64,000 bases of DNA. It comes from Buxus sempervirens (lineage: Eukaryota > Streptophyta > Magnoliopsida > Buxales > Buxaceae). Made by a program: the position numbers and the translations under genes. Of the stretch, positions 23,858-34,084 are shown piece by piece. The stretch spans positions 15,066,001 to 15,130,000 of the forward strand of contig OX387193.1 in assembly GCA_947561395.2 (NCBI GenBank), given 5' to 3'. Positions within the stretch are counted from its first letter, which is position 1. Every line of letters starts with the position of its first letter. Below the pieces are notes generated by a model, which was given only the letters and a program-made list of their open reading frames with translations, was not told the DNA's origin and searched no databases.

Positions 23858-24103
23858 GGTGGCGACTCTCCCAATTTTTGCGTTGAGCCCGTGTGATGAC
23901 GGAGGGATGATCACTCCGGTGATTTTTCCCATGTCTCACAACTAACGACTCTGCTGGGGATTCTGAGGTTCGGTCTCAAAACCAGAGATTCTGGGTTCGG
24001 TCCCCAGCAGAGTCGCCAGTTGTGAGACATGGGAAAAATCACCGGAGTGATCATCCCTCCGTCATCACACGGGCTCAACGCAAAAATTGGGAGAGTCGCC
24101 ACC
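23858..24103. repeat. 103-bp inverted repeat: two LTR-end/PBS junctions head to head
   Basis: The left arm (23858-23960) is the last 83 bp of a Tat-B LTR, then AC, then a PBS mutated to TAACGACTCTGCTGGGGA. The right arm (24001-24103) is the exact complement, with the PBS intact, and is the end of LTR2 on the minus strand. I count two mismatches in 103 bp and a 40-base loop. The left arm begins at GGTGGCGACTCTCC, a PBS-like string inside the LTR end. Confidence 0.9.
23981..24018 (+). other. Reverse-transcribed 3' part of the primer tRNA (tRNA-Arg-like)
   Basis: Read on the plus strand: anticodon-stem 3' strand ACCAG (23981-23985), variable loop AGATT (23986-23990), T stem CTGGG, seven-base T loop TTCGGTC (23996-24002), T stem CCCAG, acceptor 3' strand CAGAGTC (24008-24014), discriminator G and CCA (24016-24018). 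The two T-stem strands pair perfectly. Only the last 18 bases are the normal PBS complement; the 20 bases before them are tRNA sequence that is not usually copied. CCA is added after transcription in plants, so the source was a mature tRNA. The matching anticodon-arm sequence fits my memory of plant tRNA-Arg(ACG). It is not a tRNA gene: the 5' half is missing. Confidence 0.75.
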
Positions 24104-26082
24104 ATTCATGATTTTGGGGTGAGAATGGACACCAAAGAGTTCAAAAGTAGCAAAAATAGCCAAAAGACAAGTTCTAGGATAAAAATAACCCTACTTGAAA
24201 ATCAAATCCAGAGATGGGTAAGGGGATTAGATTATGAACGGGGGAAGGTGTTAGGCACCCCCATTCATCCACACGAAGTGGTTGCCAAGTGTATGTTCAT
24301 GCTAAAAAGAAAATAAGAAGCTTGCTAAAATCATAGAAAATCTTGAAAAGGGACTAATGTATGATATTTTCACATGAAGATCTAAATGGATTTTAGATCC
24401 TCTGTTATGTTAATATCACCTCTGGAATATCTCAAAAGATGGAAATCAAAACACAAGTTGCTCAAAACCAAGTTAAATCAAATCCGGAAAATTCGGTAAA
24501 AAGTATGCCATTTGCCTTGAAATCATTCAAATCCAATTCTAAATTGAACCAAACCACATCCATTTGAAAGATTAAGGTAAATAAGAGTCTCATGCAAAAT
24601 TTCACTTCATTCCGATGAAAAATCTAGGAGTTATGCTCCTTTGAAGTTGCTGCTGGGGATTTTTAAAAGTGGTAAGTGGGCAACTTTGGAAAATTGTCTA
24701 GAAAAATCCACTACATAAAAATCCACGAAATTTTGTGTGATTGAAGTCTGTATGGCCATATTTTGAAAGAAACTAGCCTCATACAAAAATCCCTTCGGAC
24801 GTGCCTTGGGTGGTTTCCCGAACAGGCCCCGAAGATCACAGATTTACCCAGAAAAGTGCAAATGAGCAGTTCTGAGTAAATCGGCTACCACTAATTCAAA
24901 TGGAATCCAAAAATTATGAAACCAACTGAATTTGAAAATAGATCCACAAAGGAGTACTCAGAAACAAAAAGCACTCGAATCGGACTTAAAACGAACACAT
25001 GGCGGTCCGTCGAAGAGACAAGTTCTGTATTTGAACCTGAACTGTCCACTTAACTTCGACAGAGAGGTGTCAAAAATCCGCTAGATAGAAATTTGTGAAA
25101 TTTGGGGAACATAAACTAGACAGCCTCACCTTTCCCATGGTTCTGGAATCGCCCCAAAATTCATCCGGATGATAAAGTTATGGGCGTCCGAAGTAAGGGT
25201 ACAGGTGCTGTCAAGCTAAGCCACTTGTGAAGAAAACCAAATCCGAAAATTGATAAAATCTGTGTGATCCGTGTGAGATGAATCCAAAACCTTTGAAAAA
25301 CATTTTAAAACACTCCAGAATTTGATTGAGGCCATTTATTGGAGATTTATCACAATGAATGTAATAAATCCCAAAATGTGAGCCTATTCACCAAAAAAAT
25401 GTAATATGTGTGTAAGAGTGAAAAACCACATATCATGCATATAGATTCAACAAGATAGGTTCTAGCATAGCCTAGGGTTCCGTTCCATTATCGTTTCCCT
25501 CTGTTCTCTCTCCCCGTTAAACACGGATCTTCGAAATAATCAAGGGTACTTTGATTATGGAACGGTTTTCAAACATTCAAAAGCCTTATGCTACATGGGT
25601 TCTAGCACTAGGGTCAATCCCCAGTCTCGTTTCTCCTAGATCCGCCTTCACGTTTTACGACTAGGGGAGTCTTGAGATACTTTGAGCCGGGGAAGGATTT
25701 CCACACATACAAACAAGGCTTTACACTACAGAAAGGTAGAAGAAGAGATCTAGATCTAAGAATGTAAAGACAGAAAATAAAAGAAAAGTTGAGGCTTACC
25801 TGAGTTCTGGAGGCGATTCCGCAGCGGTTTTCTTCTTCTCTTGGAGTTCTTCTTTGCGAGAATTCAAAACAAGAGTTGAGTACCTTTTGCTTAAGGAGGA
25901 GCCTCCTATTTATAGGCAAAGGTTAGGGTTAGGGTTGGTGAGATTGGTAGACACAACATAATGTCTATAGCCCACCAACCTTAACCCTAAGGCTATTTCC
26001 GAGATTTCCCCTCATTTAATGAGGGATATGATGGTAAAAGTGAAAAGCTCTCGGAAAACCCTAAATTTGAGCAAAACTTGCG

Positions 26083-26222
26083 TATCCGGTATATCAGGCC
26101 GGATACACAAGGGCCTTAATGTATCCGGTATATAATACCGGATATACTAAGGATTGCTTGTATCCGGTATCTTTCACCGGATACAAAGAAGAACACTTGT
26201 ATCCGGCCTGAGTTGTCGGATA
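26083..26222. promoter_or_regulatory. TATCCGG dyad array in LTR2 U3
   Basis: Four dyads, TATCCGG (or TATCCGGC on the complement) paired with CCGGATA. Linkers differ from those in LTR1/LTR3, so the array expanded or turned over independently while the dyad core was kept. Confidence 0.7.
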
Positions 26223-26265
26223 CAAGGAAAAAAAGCCCTTTTTTTGAATTTTAACACAGGCAATA

Positions 26266-26347
26266 CTTATTTACATGTAATATCGTTTAAGTAAATGTCC
26301 TCGTATTTTTTAATCTCCATTTACTTAAGATATTACATGTAAATAAG
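26266..26347. repeat. Hairpin/MITE-like insertion in LTR2
   Basis: CTTATTTACATGTAATAT... (26266-26297) and its near-perfect complement (26318-26347) enclose a 20-base loop. No target-site duplication is obvious, so it may be a tiny MITE or simply a stem-loop of this U3 subfamily. Confidence 0.6.
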
Positions 26348-26801
26348 CAAACACCCCCCCCCCCCCATTTGAATCCATTAAAAATAGTTCCAAACCCAAA
26401 TTCCAAGTGAATAAAAAGTCAACTTTCCAGTTCTAGGCAAAATTCCGATTTTTCAGGTCTGGAAAAAAGGTTCAATATGTTAAAACCAAGGTATTCGCCA
26501 AGATTTAAAATCTTAAAAAATTCTTTTATGCAATAACATGGCTAAAAACCTGATTACCGGGAAAAATTATCTTGAAATCTGGCTTTAAAAAATATTTCAT
26601 TTTCTGGGGTCAAAAGTCAACAAAATTCAACCAGAAAAAGTTTGACTTTGCACAAAAGATTGAATTCGGGCCTTTTCCTTTTCCGTTTTGGATTCAAATG
26701 GGTTAAGTATCTCAAACCCAATGCAAAGAATTGGAAATTCCAATAAAACATTTCTCTCCTTTAAGATTTATCAAAAATCGTGCAATTTTGGGGTGTCACC
26801 A

Positions 26802-28464
26802 GAGACTTTTGAGACATATGGTGTGCAATTTTGCCGTGGATGCGAAGTGCGCTGGTGTCCAGGAAGTACAGGCGCTCTCCTAAGTACATCACCCTACCAA
26901 GCCTCCCGAGGAAGCACTGGTAGGGCTGACGTCGTCGATCTCTATCGAAGGCGTCCTGTACCACCATCTCACGAGCCACCCCAACATCCACGTCATCAAA
27001 TCGGGACAGGAGGAGCTACAAAAAAGGAAAACTGTCAGGTACAGTCAAAATACAGGAAAGGAAATAAAAGAAAAAAAAGATAGAGGACTTACATCAGATC
27101 GGCGGGCACGGTCTAAGTGCACCCGGGCAGTGCGAGGCTGGCTCCTATCAGCATCTCGAACCTGGGCCGACCATCGCAGAGCCACAGGGAAATCCGCAAC
27201 ATCAGGAACCGGGGAGGGGCGGAAGAAGGTCATATAGGTGTACATGAACACCTAGCAAAAGAAAAATCAGCCAAGAAAAGATAAAGCCTACGGAATTAAA
27301 CCCGGACAAATGAATTCAATACCTGTAGAATCTGCCAGAAAAACCGGCTGCTGACTCCATCACCCCTCGGGGATGCCAGGCCTCGAACCGCTCGGCACAA
27401 CCCGGCCAGGATGGTCCCATAGATGAGCCAACCCCATGCTAGCTGGCGGGTCTGATAGAAATCTCTCAAGGCGTCCAAAAAGAGCGGACTGACACCAGTC
27501 GTATCCTCTGGAAAAAAGCAGCTCCCAAGCATCAACAGAAAAACATGTCGGAAGATCGGTGCAAAGGCTGCATCCTCCACAGAGACGGTCTCGTGCCTCC
27601 TCTCAAAATGACGAGCCAGACTCTCCTGCAGCCAGCTAATGGAGAGCCGGCCGCTCCGCCCATCCCAAGCAGTAGGTGGCAGGGCCTGATATCCCAAGAG
27701 AAGTCCGATATCCTCCGCAGAAGGCCGCTCCAAGACAATGGTCCGCCCCGTCAGAGGAATGCCAGTAATCATCACAAAATCGGAGGGGCGGATCCCCAGC
27801 TCCACGTCCGGCAGATGAAATGACTGTGTCTCTGGGAAATATCTCTCCATCATGGAAAAAATAAGCGGACGGTCGGCTCTGAAGGATGGGATGCTAAGAA
27901 AGTGGTCCAGATGACATCTCCCAAACTCCCGCCTGAGTGCCGGAGAAAGCGACTAAGCTAACTCACTAAATCTGCCCCAGCTGCCTCGCAGATGAGAGGA
28001 GTGGTACGGAAGAGGCACATCTGCCCGGATGCACATGGAGGGGTGGCTATCCAAGCCACGGAGGAGCTCTGTATCATGCACAGAGGCCCTCAACTCCTCA
28101 GAAACCCCTGCCAAAGCTACAGCAACCCCCTCCTGAGCCGTATCTCTGGCTCTGCCTCGGCCTCTGCCACGGCCTCTCTCGCCCTCAGGGGCCTGACCCT
28201 GAACCCGGCCTCTGCCTCAGCCTCGACCACGAGCGGGTGCAACCACGGGCTAAATTTCAAAGGAACAGCGTGAAGATTTGTGTAGAAAGGAGAATGAAGA
28301 AAGAAAGAAAATTTTTGAAAGCCTACCTCAACAGAACTCTCTCGGGAGACATCTAGCGGCTCCGACAGGGTGGCGCTGGAACTCGCCTCTGTCCGAGCCC
28401 GCGAACTGGAGGGCTGATCAGCAGGGTCAGCCTCCTCTCTAACTCGGGAACGACTCCTAGCCAT
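26802..28464 (-). pseudogene. Tat-B antisense plant-mobile-domain (PMD) gene, four coding exons
   Basis: Exons on the minus strand: 28464-28327, 28249-27323, 27251-27093 and 27015 to about 26802. Introns are GT-AG and all phase 0. The ATG follows directly on an acceptor (TGTGTAG|ATG), and a leader exon probably ends at the donor CAG|GTAAGT (29392/29391). Exon 2 has an RGRG-type repeat and then PMD signatures: MMERYFPETQSFHLPDVELG, FVMITGIPLTGR, FAPIFRHVFLLMLGSCFF. Exon 3 has YMTFFRPSPVPDVADFP; exon 4 CFLGRLGRVMYLGERLYFLD. Two stops in exon 2 (a CGA-to-TGA and a Gln-to-TAG change) and truncation by LTR2 disable it. Cellular PMD proteins (MAIN/MAIL family) act in silencing; the role of transposon copies is not established. 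Confidence 0.8.
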
Positions 28465-28465
28465 C

Positions 28466-29391
28466 TACACAGGGAAGTGTTTTATGAATTTCAAAGTTGG
28501 CTTTGCTCCCAGTCTTACATAATTTTTCCAAATTATCATGAATTGTGGGTATTTTATCTGTTTTAGAAAGCATTTGGTATTTCTGCCTAATCAACAATTT
28601 TATGCTAAGCTGTTTATCAAAAATTTTGTTTCTAAGGCATTTCCAAATATGGTCCTAAAGTTTCTGGGAGGATTAATATTTTCTTAATTACCAGGTGTAA
28701 TCAGGAAAAATGCGCAGAGCACGATCCTAGCAAGAACTGCAGAAGCACTACCTTGTGGGGAAAAGTTCCAAGTGGAGAAGCCTGAGTCCCACAAGTGATC
28801 CAAATTCAAGCTAAGAAGTGGCAATCGAATTGGGAAAGAAGGCAATACAATTCAGAAGTCTCTACATCCTAACAAAAGCATCAAAGTGATCATGCCAGGG
28901 TTGTGAGGAAAAGAAAAAAATCCGTACATACAATCAGCAAGTGAATACCCACTAACAGTCAAAGTGATTGGATATGGATATCATCGAAGACACAAATCAT
29001 GGTCATCAAGAATTATAGCACAATTGCAGCACCCAATCACAAGCATGGTATTACAATCAAAAATGCAGCATGGGTCAATTGCAACATGGAATAGAAATCC
29101 AAATTAAAGCATGACATTAAGCAGCCTATCATTCAAAAGATCAGGCAATTCGGATTCCACTGACAGACAGTTCAAAAAACCGACAAGATCAATGTGGAGG
29201 GCAAGCAACAGCATGATATCAGTCCACGGGGGTTTAGTCATGGGCAAACATCAACAAAGGCATTCTCAATCGTGCATTGATCACAACAGATGCAGAAAAT
29301 TGGCATCTAAATCAGCTCAATCCAAGTCAATGCATAGTCTGAAATTATGGCAATCAATAGCTAGAGCATGATTGAACATTCGAAGACTTAC
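28466..29391 (-). other. Putative leader intron of the antisense PMD gene
   Basis: Runs from a consensus donor (CAG|GTAAGTC, minus strand, 29392/29391) to the acceptor just before the ATG at 28464. The stretch has no other recognisable content. Inferred from splice signals only. Confidence 0.5.
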
Positions 29392-29724
29392 CTGAAATTG
29401 GAAGCAAGAAGTTTGCCGCGGTAAGCAAGAGCAAGGAAGCACGGATGCCTGAGTCGCCGGTGCTGGTTGGAAGTCGGCAATCAACTGGAGACGAGCGAAA
29501 AACCAAAGCACCAAACCAGGGCTCGGTCGCGGCAGCCAAATGCAAGTAGACGAAGTCAATACAGGTCGCCGGAGACAACGGAACTTCGCCGGAAATAGTG
29601 AAAGTCGTCGGAAATGGCCGGAGAAGATGGAGCAACAGTCGGGGGCGAAGGAAAAGAGGAGCGTAACCGGTCTGAATAATCGGAGAAGAAAGAATAGAAG
29701 GGGAAAAGTCGCGGTCACGTGCGA

Positions 29725-29802
29725 CTTATAAAAGCTGAGGTATCCGGATACTCAGACCGGATACAAGCGAGCCCTCGATTATCCGGATACACCTACCGGA
29801 TA
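29725..29802 (-). promoter_or_regulatory. Putative antisense promoter with TATCCGG dyads
   Basis: Two TATCCGG..CCGGATA dyads (29741-29802). On the minus strand they are followed six bases later by a TATA-like CTTTTATAAG (29725-29734). The minus-strand orientation points at the leader exon and ATG of the PMD gene. The TATA-like element can also be read on the plus strand, so direction is inferred from the downstream gene. Confidence 0.55.
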
Positions 29803-30317
29803 CCAAAGAAAAAAATAGAAAAAACAGGAAAAAAACAGAAAAAATAGAGAAAAAACAGGGAAAATAGAGAAAAAGAAGAAAAGAAAGAGAAGGAAAAGAA
29901 AAAAATAGAAAAAAAAAAAAAGCAAACTTGTGCTATAATTCTTACTATTTTCTCAAAATCCTATTTTTGTCTTGAAATCCACCTCACAGCCACGAGAGCT
30001 CTGTGGAATTTGGGACAACCTTGGGAAATGTGCCTGGTCAAAAGGATGATATCCACTCAATTTTCAACTTGGTTTGATAAAAAATCAGTTTTTCAAAAAT
30101 CCTATTTTTGGGCTTAAAATCTACTTCATAGCCACGAGAGCTCAGTGGAATTTAAGAACTCTTGGAGAGATGCCCCCCTTAAAGTGAGGGCTTTTTGGCA
30201 AATCTCCACTCAAATTTTGTTTTCTACAGAAATTGAATTGAACCGAGCAAATCATGCTCAAGGGAATGCAATTTGGGCTTGTCTACTCTTTGCAGCTCAC
30301 TGCTTCGCAGCTCCCAC
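29803..30317 (+). other. Tat-B tail before the polypurine tract
   Basis: A-rich, with runs of AAAAACAGGAAA-type sequence and two similar segments around 'CACGAGAGCTC' (29990 and 30130). No coding potential was seen. Confidence 0.5.
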
Positions 30318-30330
30318 AAAGAGGGGCAGT
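30318..30330 (+). other. Tat-B polypurine tract
   Basis: AAAGAGGGGCAGT immediately before the LTR3 start TGTAGACACC. It identifies LTR3 as a 3' LTR. Confidence 0.75.
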
Positions 30331-32612
30331 TGTAGACACCCCAAATTGTACAAACAATCATCAAAAATCATTATCTCCTGGAAAGCCAGCACAGAATTTG
30401 AAGAAAATAAACTTTTACCTGTATCCGGATACTCAATCCGGATACAAGTACTCCTTCCCGTATCTGGATACTCATACCGGATACATGTGAGCCTTAGTGT
30501 ATCCCGTACCATGTACCGGATACCTTAAGGCCCTTTTTTATCCGGTCTGACATACCGGATACCTTAAGTTTGCTCAAAATTAGGGTTTTCCGAGAGCTTT
30601 TCACTTTTACCATCATGTCCCTCATTAAATGAGGGGAAATCGCGGAAATGACCTTAGGGTTAAGGTTGGAGGGGTTCTAGACATTAAGTTGTGTCTACCA
30701 ATGACCTTAGCCTTAGCCTATAAATAGGAGCCTCCTCCTTGAGCAAATGGCACTCAACTCTTGTTTTGAATTCTCGCAAAGAAGAACTCCAAGAGAAGAA
30801 GAAAACCGCTGCGGAATCGCCTCCAGAACTCAGGTAAGCCTCAACTTTTCTTTTATTTTCTGTCTTTACATTCCTAGATCTAGATCTCTTCTTCTACCTT
30901 TCTGTAGTGTAAAGCCTTGTTTGTATGTGTGGAAATCCTTCCCCGGCTCAAAGTATCTCAAGACTCCCCTAGCCGTAAAACGTGAAGGCGGATCTAGGAG
31001 AAACGAGACTGGGGATTGACCCTAGTGCTAGAACCCATGTAGCATAAGGCTTTTGAATGTTTGAAAACCGTTCCATAATCAAAGTACCCTTGATTATTTC
31101 GAAGATCCGTGTTTAACGGGGAGAGAGAACAAAGGGAAACGATAATGGAACGGAACCCTAGGCTATGCTAGAACCTATCTTGTTGAATCTATATGCATGA
31201 TATGTGGTTTTTCACTCTTACACACATATTACATTTTTTTGGTGAATAGGCTCACATTTGGGGATTTATTACATTCATTGTGATAAATCTCCAATAAATG
31301 GCCTCAATCAAATTCTGGAGTGTTTTAAAATGTTTTTCAAAGGTTTTGGATTCATCTCACACGGATCACACACATTTTATCAATTTTCGGATTTGGTTTT
31401 CTTCAAAAGTGGCTTAGCTTGACAGCACCTGTACCCTTACTTCGGACGCCCATAACTTCATCATACGGATGAATTTTTGGGCGATTCTAGAACCATGGGA
31501 AAGGTGAGGCTGTCTAGTTTATGTCCGCCAAATTTCACAAATTTCTATCTGGCGGCTTTTTGACACCTCTCTGTCGAAGTTAAGTGGACAGTTCAGGTTC
31601 AAATACAGAACTTGTCACTTCGACGGACCGCCATGTGTTCGTTTTAAGTCCGATTCGAGTGATTTTTGTTTCTGAGTATTCCTTCATGAGTCTATTTTCA
31701 AATCCAATTGGTTTCATAATTTTTGGATTCCGTTTGAATTATTGGTAGCCGATTTACTCAGAACTGTTCATTTGTACTTTTCTGGGTAAATCTGTGATCT
31801 TCGGGGCCTGTTCGGGAGACCACCCAAGGCACATCCGAAGGGATTTTTGTATGAGGCTAGTTTCTTTTGAAATATGGCCATACAAACTTCAATCACACAA
31901 AATTTCGGGGACTTTTATGTAGTGAAATTTTCTAGACAATTTTCCAAAGTTGCCCACTTACCACTTTTAAAAATCCCCAGCAGCAACTTCAAAGGAGCAT
32001 AACTCCTAGATTTTTCATCGGAATGAAGTGAAATTTTGCATGAGACTCTTATTTACCCTAATATTTCAAATGGATGTGGTTTGGTTCAATTTAGAATTGG
32101 ATTTGAATGATTTCAAGGCAAATGGCATACTTTTTACCGAATTTTCCGGATTTGATTTAACTTGGTTTTGAGCAACTTGTGTTTTGATTTTCATCTTTTG
32201 AGATATTCCAGAGGTGATATTAACATAACAGAGGATCTAAAATCCATTTAGATCTTCATGTGAAAATATCATACATTAGTCCCTTTTCAAGATTTTCTAT
32301 GATTTTAGCAAGCTTCTTATTTTCTTTTTAGCATGAACATACACTTGGCAACCACTTCGTGTGGATGAATGGGGGTGCCTAACACCTTCCCCCGTTCATA
32401 ATCTAATCCCCTTACCCATCTCTGGATTTGATTTTCAAGTAGGGTTATTTTTATCCTAGAACTTGTCTTTTGGCTATTTTTGCTACTTTTGAACTCTTTG
32501 GTGTCCATTCTCACCCCAAAATCATGAATGGTGGCGACTCTCCCAATTTTTGCATTGAGCCCGTGTGATGACGGAGGGATGATCACTCCGGCGATTTTTC
32601 CCATGTCTCATA
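30331..32612 (+). repeat. Tat-B LTR3
   Basis: 2282 bp, TGTAGACACCCC to CCCATGTCTCATA. TATAAATA is at 30719-30726 and the dyad array at 30422-30561. The U3 differs from LTR1 at about 6 of 415 positions, but R-U5 differs at roughly 45-50 of 1870 by eye. Preceded by a polypurine tract and followed by AC plus a PBS. Confidence 0.87.
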
Positions 32613-32614
32613 AC

Positions 32615-32632
32615 TGGCGACTTTGCTGGGGA
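32615..32632 (+). other. Primer-binding site retained after LTR3
   Basis: TGGCGACTTTGCTGGGGA, the Tat PBS with one C-to-T change. The next base already seems to belong to Tat-A gag. Confidence 0.75.
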
Positions 32633-34079
32633 AAATCACCATATTTTCCGATTTTTGATAAAGGCATCTCTGAAGAAAGACTTGTGCAACTCTGCATAAG
32701 TGTAATGAGCCATGATTACAGGCCATTCTTAGAAAATCAAGATATCAAGAGTTTCACTAAACTTCTTGAATCAGCCCGTCGTATAGCATCATCAGTAAAG
32801 GTGAATGATCAAGTCAAAAGGGAAAAGAGGTCTGCAGATGTTTTGGTGGCTGAGCCTCCTAAAAGAAAGCGTTGTACAAAGGAGTCACAACGTCCAGTAG
32901 GCACGCAGAATCGACCAACAAATGCGGCACAGAAGCCAGTCAACCAAGCAGGATTTATTGATCCGCCACCTTTCCCTTGCAATCCAGAACAAGTTGAGGT
33001 TGTCTGTGACCAATGGATAGTAGATAAGGCCATCAAGCTGCCCTATGTTGATAAGTTGCCGACGGATGCTGACAAAAGGAATCCTAACTACTGTAAGTTT
33101 CACCGCACCACTACTCATCCAACCATTACCTGTTGGTCCCTTAGGCGGATATTCAACTTACGATTGAAAACCGGTGAGCTTGATCTACCTGATGCTGTAG
33201 TACACGTCAATCCATTGCCAAAGCATAAAGGGAAAGAGGTCGTATCCATGATTCGTGGGCCACATAATTTAGAAGAAGAAGAACTGTGGCAAAGCGGAGG
33301 TTTTAAAGCCAGTTTGCCAGATGCAGCAGAAGAAAAGTTGGCAAATTCTATCAAGTTTCAAACATTCTTTAATGAGTTGGGCTTTACTGAAGCCATGAAG
33401 AAAGAGGCCACAAAAGCTTTAGTTGCTGTTGCCGCCAAGGAGTATAGCTCATGCCAACGAGTCTCCTTGGCAAAGAGTGGCCCAGTAATCACCTTTAAAC
33501 CAGAAGACATGGCCGTTGCAAAAGAAGACCATAACAGGCCACTCTATGTCACGGCAAGAATCAATGGAATGGAAGTTGGTCGAGCTTTCATTGACCCCGG
33601 ATCATCCATCAACTTAATATCACTAAGAATGGTGAGATCAATCCATTTTCCTGCATCAGAGAACAAGCGAAAGCCTGTAGAGGTTAGCGGTTTTGTCAAT
33701 CAATCAATGATGACTGTTGGGTTCATAGACGTACAACTGGAGATTGGCCCATTCAGGGGCATAACCCGACTTCATGTTCTTGATGCCGAGACAACCTATC
33801 ATGTCTTAATTGGAAGACCTTGGATACACAAATTCAGGTTAATCCCTTCAACTTACTACCAGTGCATCAAAGGAGAATGGAGGAATAAAGTAGTCCACGT
33901 CCCAGCAACAGTCGACACGTATGTGGACGACGAAATTCAAGTGGTAGGCACTCGAGAGCACTCACATGAAGAGTTTGTTATCACTCCAGGACCTATCTGT
34001 GCATTGCCCTTGCCAAGATGGGACAACCTCCAGAATGGAAGAGATATTCAGACATAGCCCATTGTGTCCAAGTCAAAAG
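32633..34079 (+). pseudogene. Tat-A gag C-terminal part and protease
   Basis: Resumes gag with ISEERLVQLCISVMSHDYRP, FLENQDIKSFTKLLESARRI, a basic linker and a knuckle-like NPNYCKFHRTTTHPTITCW. The protease domain follows (LYVTARINGMEVGRAFIDPG, SSINLISLRMVRSI, YHVLIGRPWIHKFRLIPSTY). A TAG at 34055-34057 ends the frame shortly before the LTR-C insertion. The 105 bases of open frame before 32633 belong to LTR3 and PBS, not to gag. Confidence 0.85.
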
Positions 34080-34084
34080 CTAAG

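Larger units (their letters stand above)
24021..26801 (-). repeat. Tat-B LTR2 (minus strand, diverged U3)
   Basis: The R-U5 part matches LTR1 almost perfectly in reverse complement; TATAAATA lies at about 25907-25914. The U3 differs strongly. It is about 450 bp longer, has TATCCGG dyads of a different spacing and linker (26083-26222), a hairpin (26266-26347) and a run of 13 C (26354-26366). The start, read as TGGTGACACCCC at 26801, is inferred from similarity to TGTAGACACCCC; it cuts into the last exon of the antisense PMD gene. An alternative start at 26353 right after the C run cannot be excluded. Confidence 0.7.
15476..32632 (+). mobile_element. Tat-B composite: Ogre-like element, pol deleted, with an inverted LTR inside
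   Basis: Inserted in Tat-A gag. It contains LTR1 (15476-17757), PBS, long leader with tandem arrays, Ogre-type gag, a gap where pol should be, a palindrome with a minus-strand LTR2 (24021-26801), an antisense PMD gene, tail, polypurine tract and LTR3 (30331-32612) followed by a second PBS. LTR1 and LTR3 are both 2282 bp. No clean TSD was found: the base before LTR1 ends GGCAC, while LTR3 is followed by AC plus the PBS and then Tat-A gag. The arrangement needs at least two elements or an aberrant reverse-transcription product. Confidence 0.8.

Noticed and set aside
23961..24018. A functional tRNA gene
   Set aside because: No D arm, no 5' acceptor strand and a genome-encoded CCA; plant tRNA genes lack CCA. 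It fits a copied tRNA end, not a gene.
26790..26806. Chance resemblance of GGTGTCACC to the Tat-B LTR start
   Set aside because: Considered chance at first, but the following 40 bases also resemble the LTR1 start, so it was kept as the inferred LTR2 boundary with reduced confidence.
32528..32632. N-terminal 35 codons of the long frame ending at 34057
   Set aside because: This part is LTR3 end plus PBS, fused in frame by chance to Tat-A gag.
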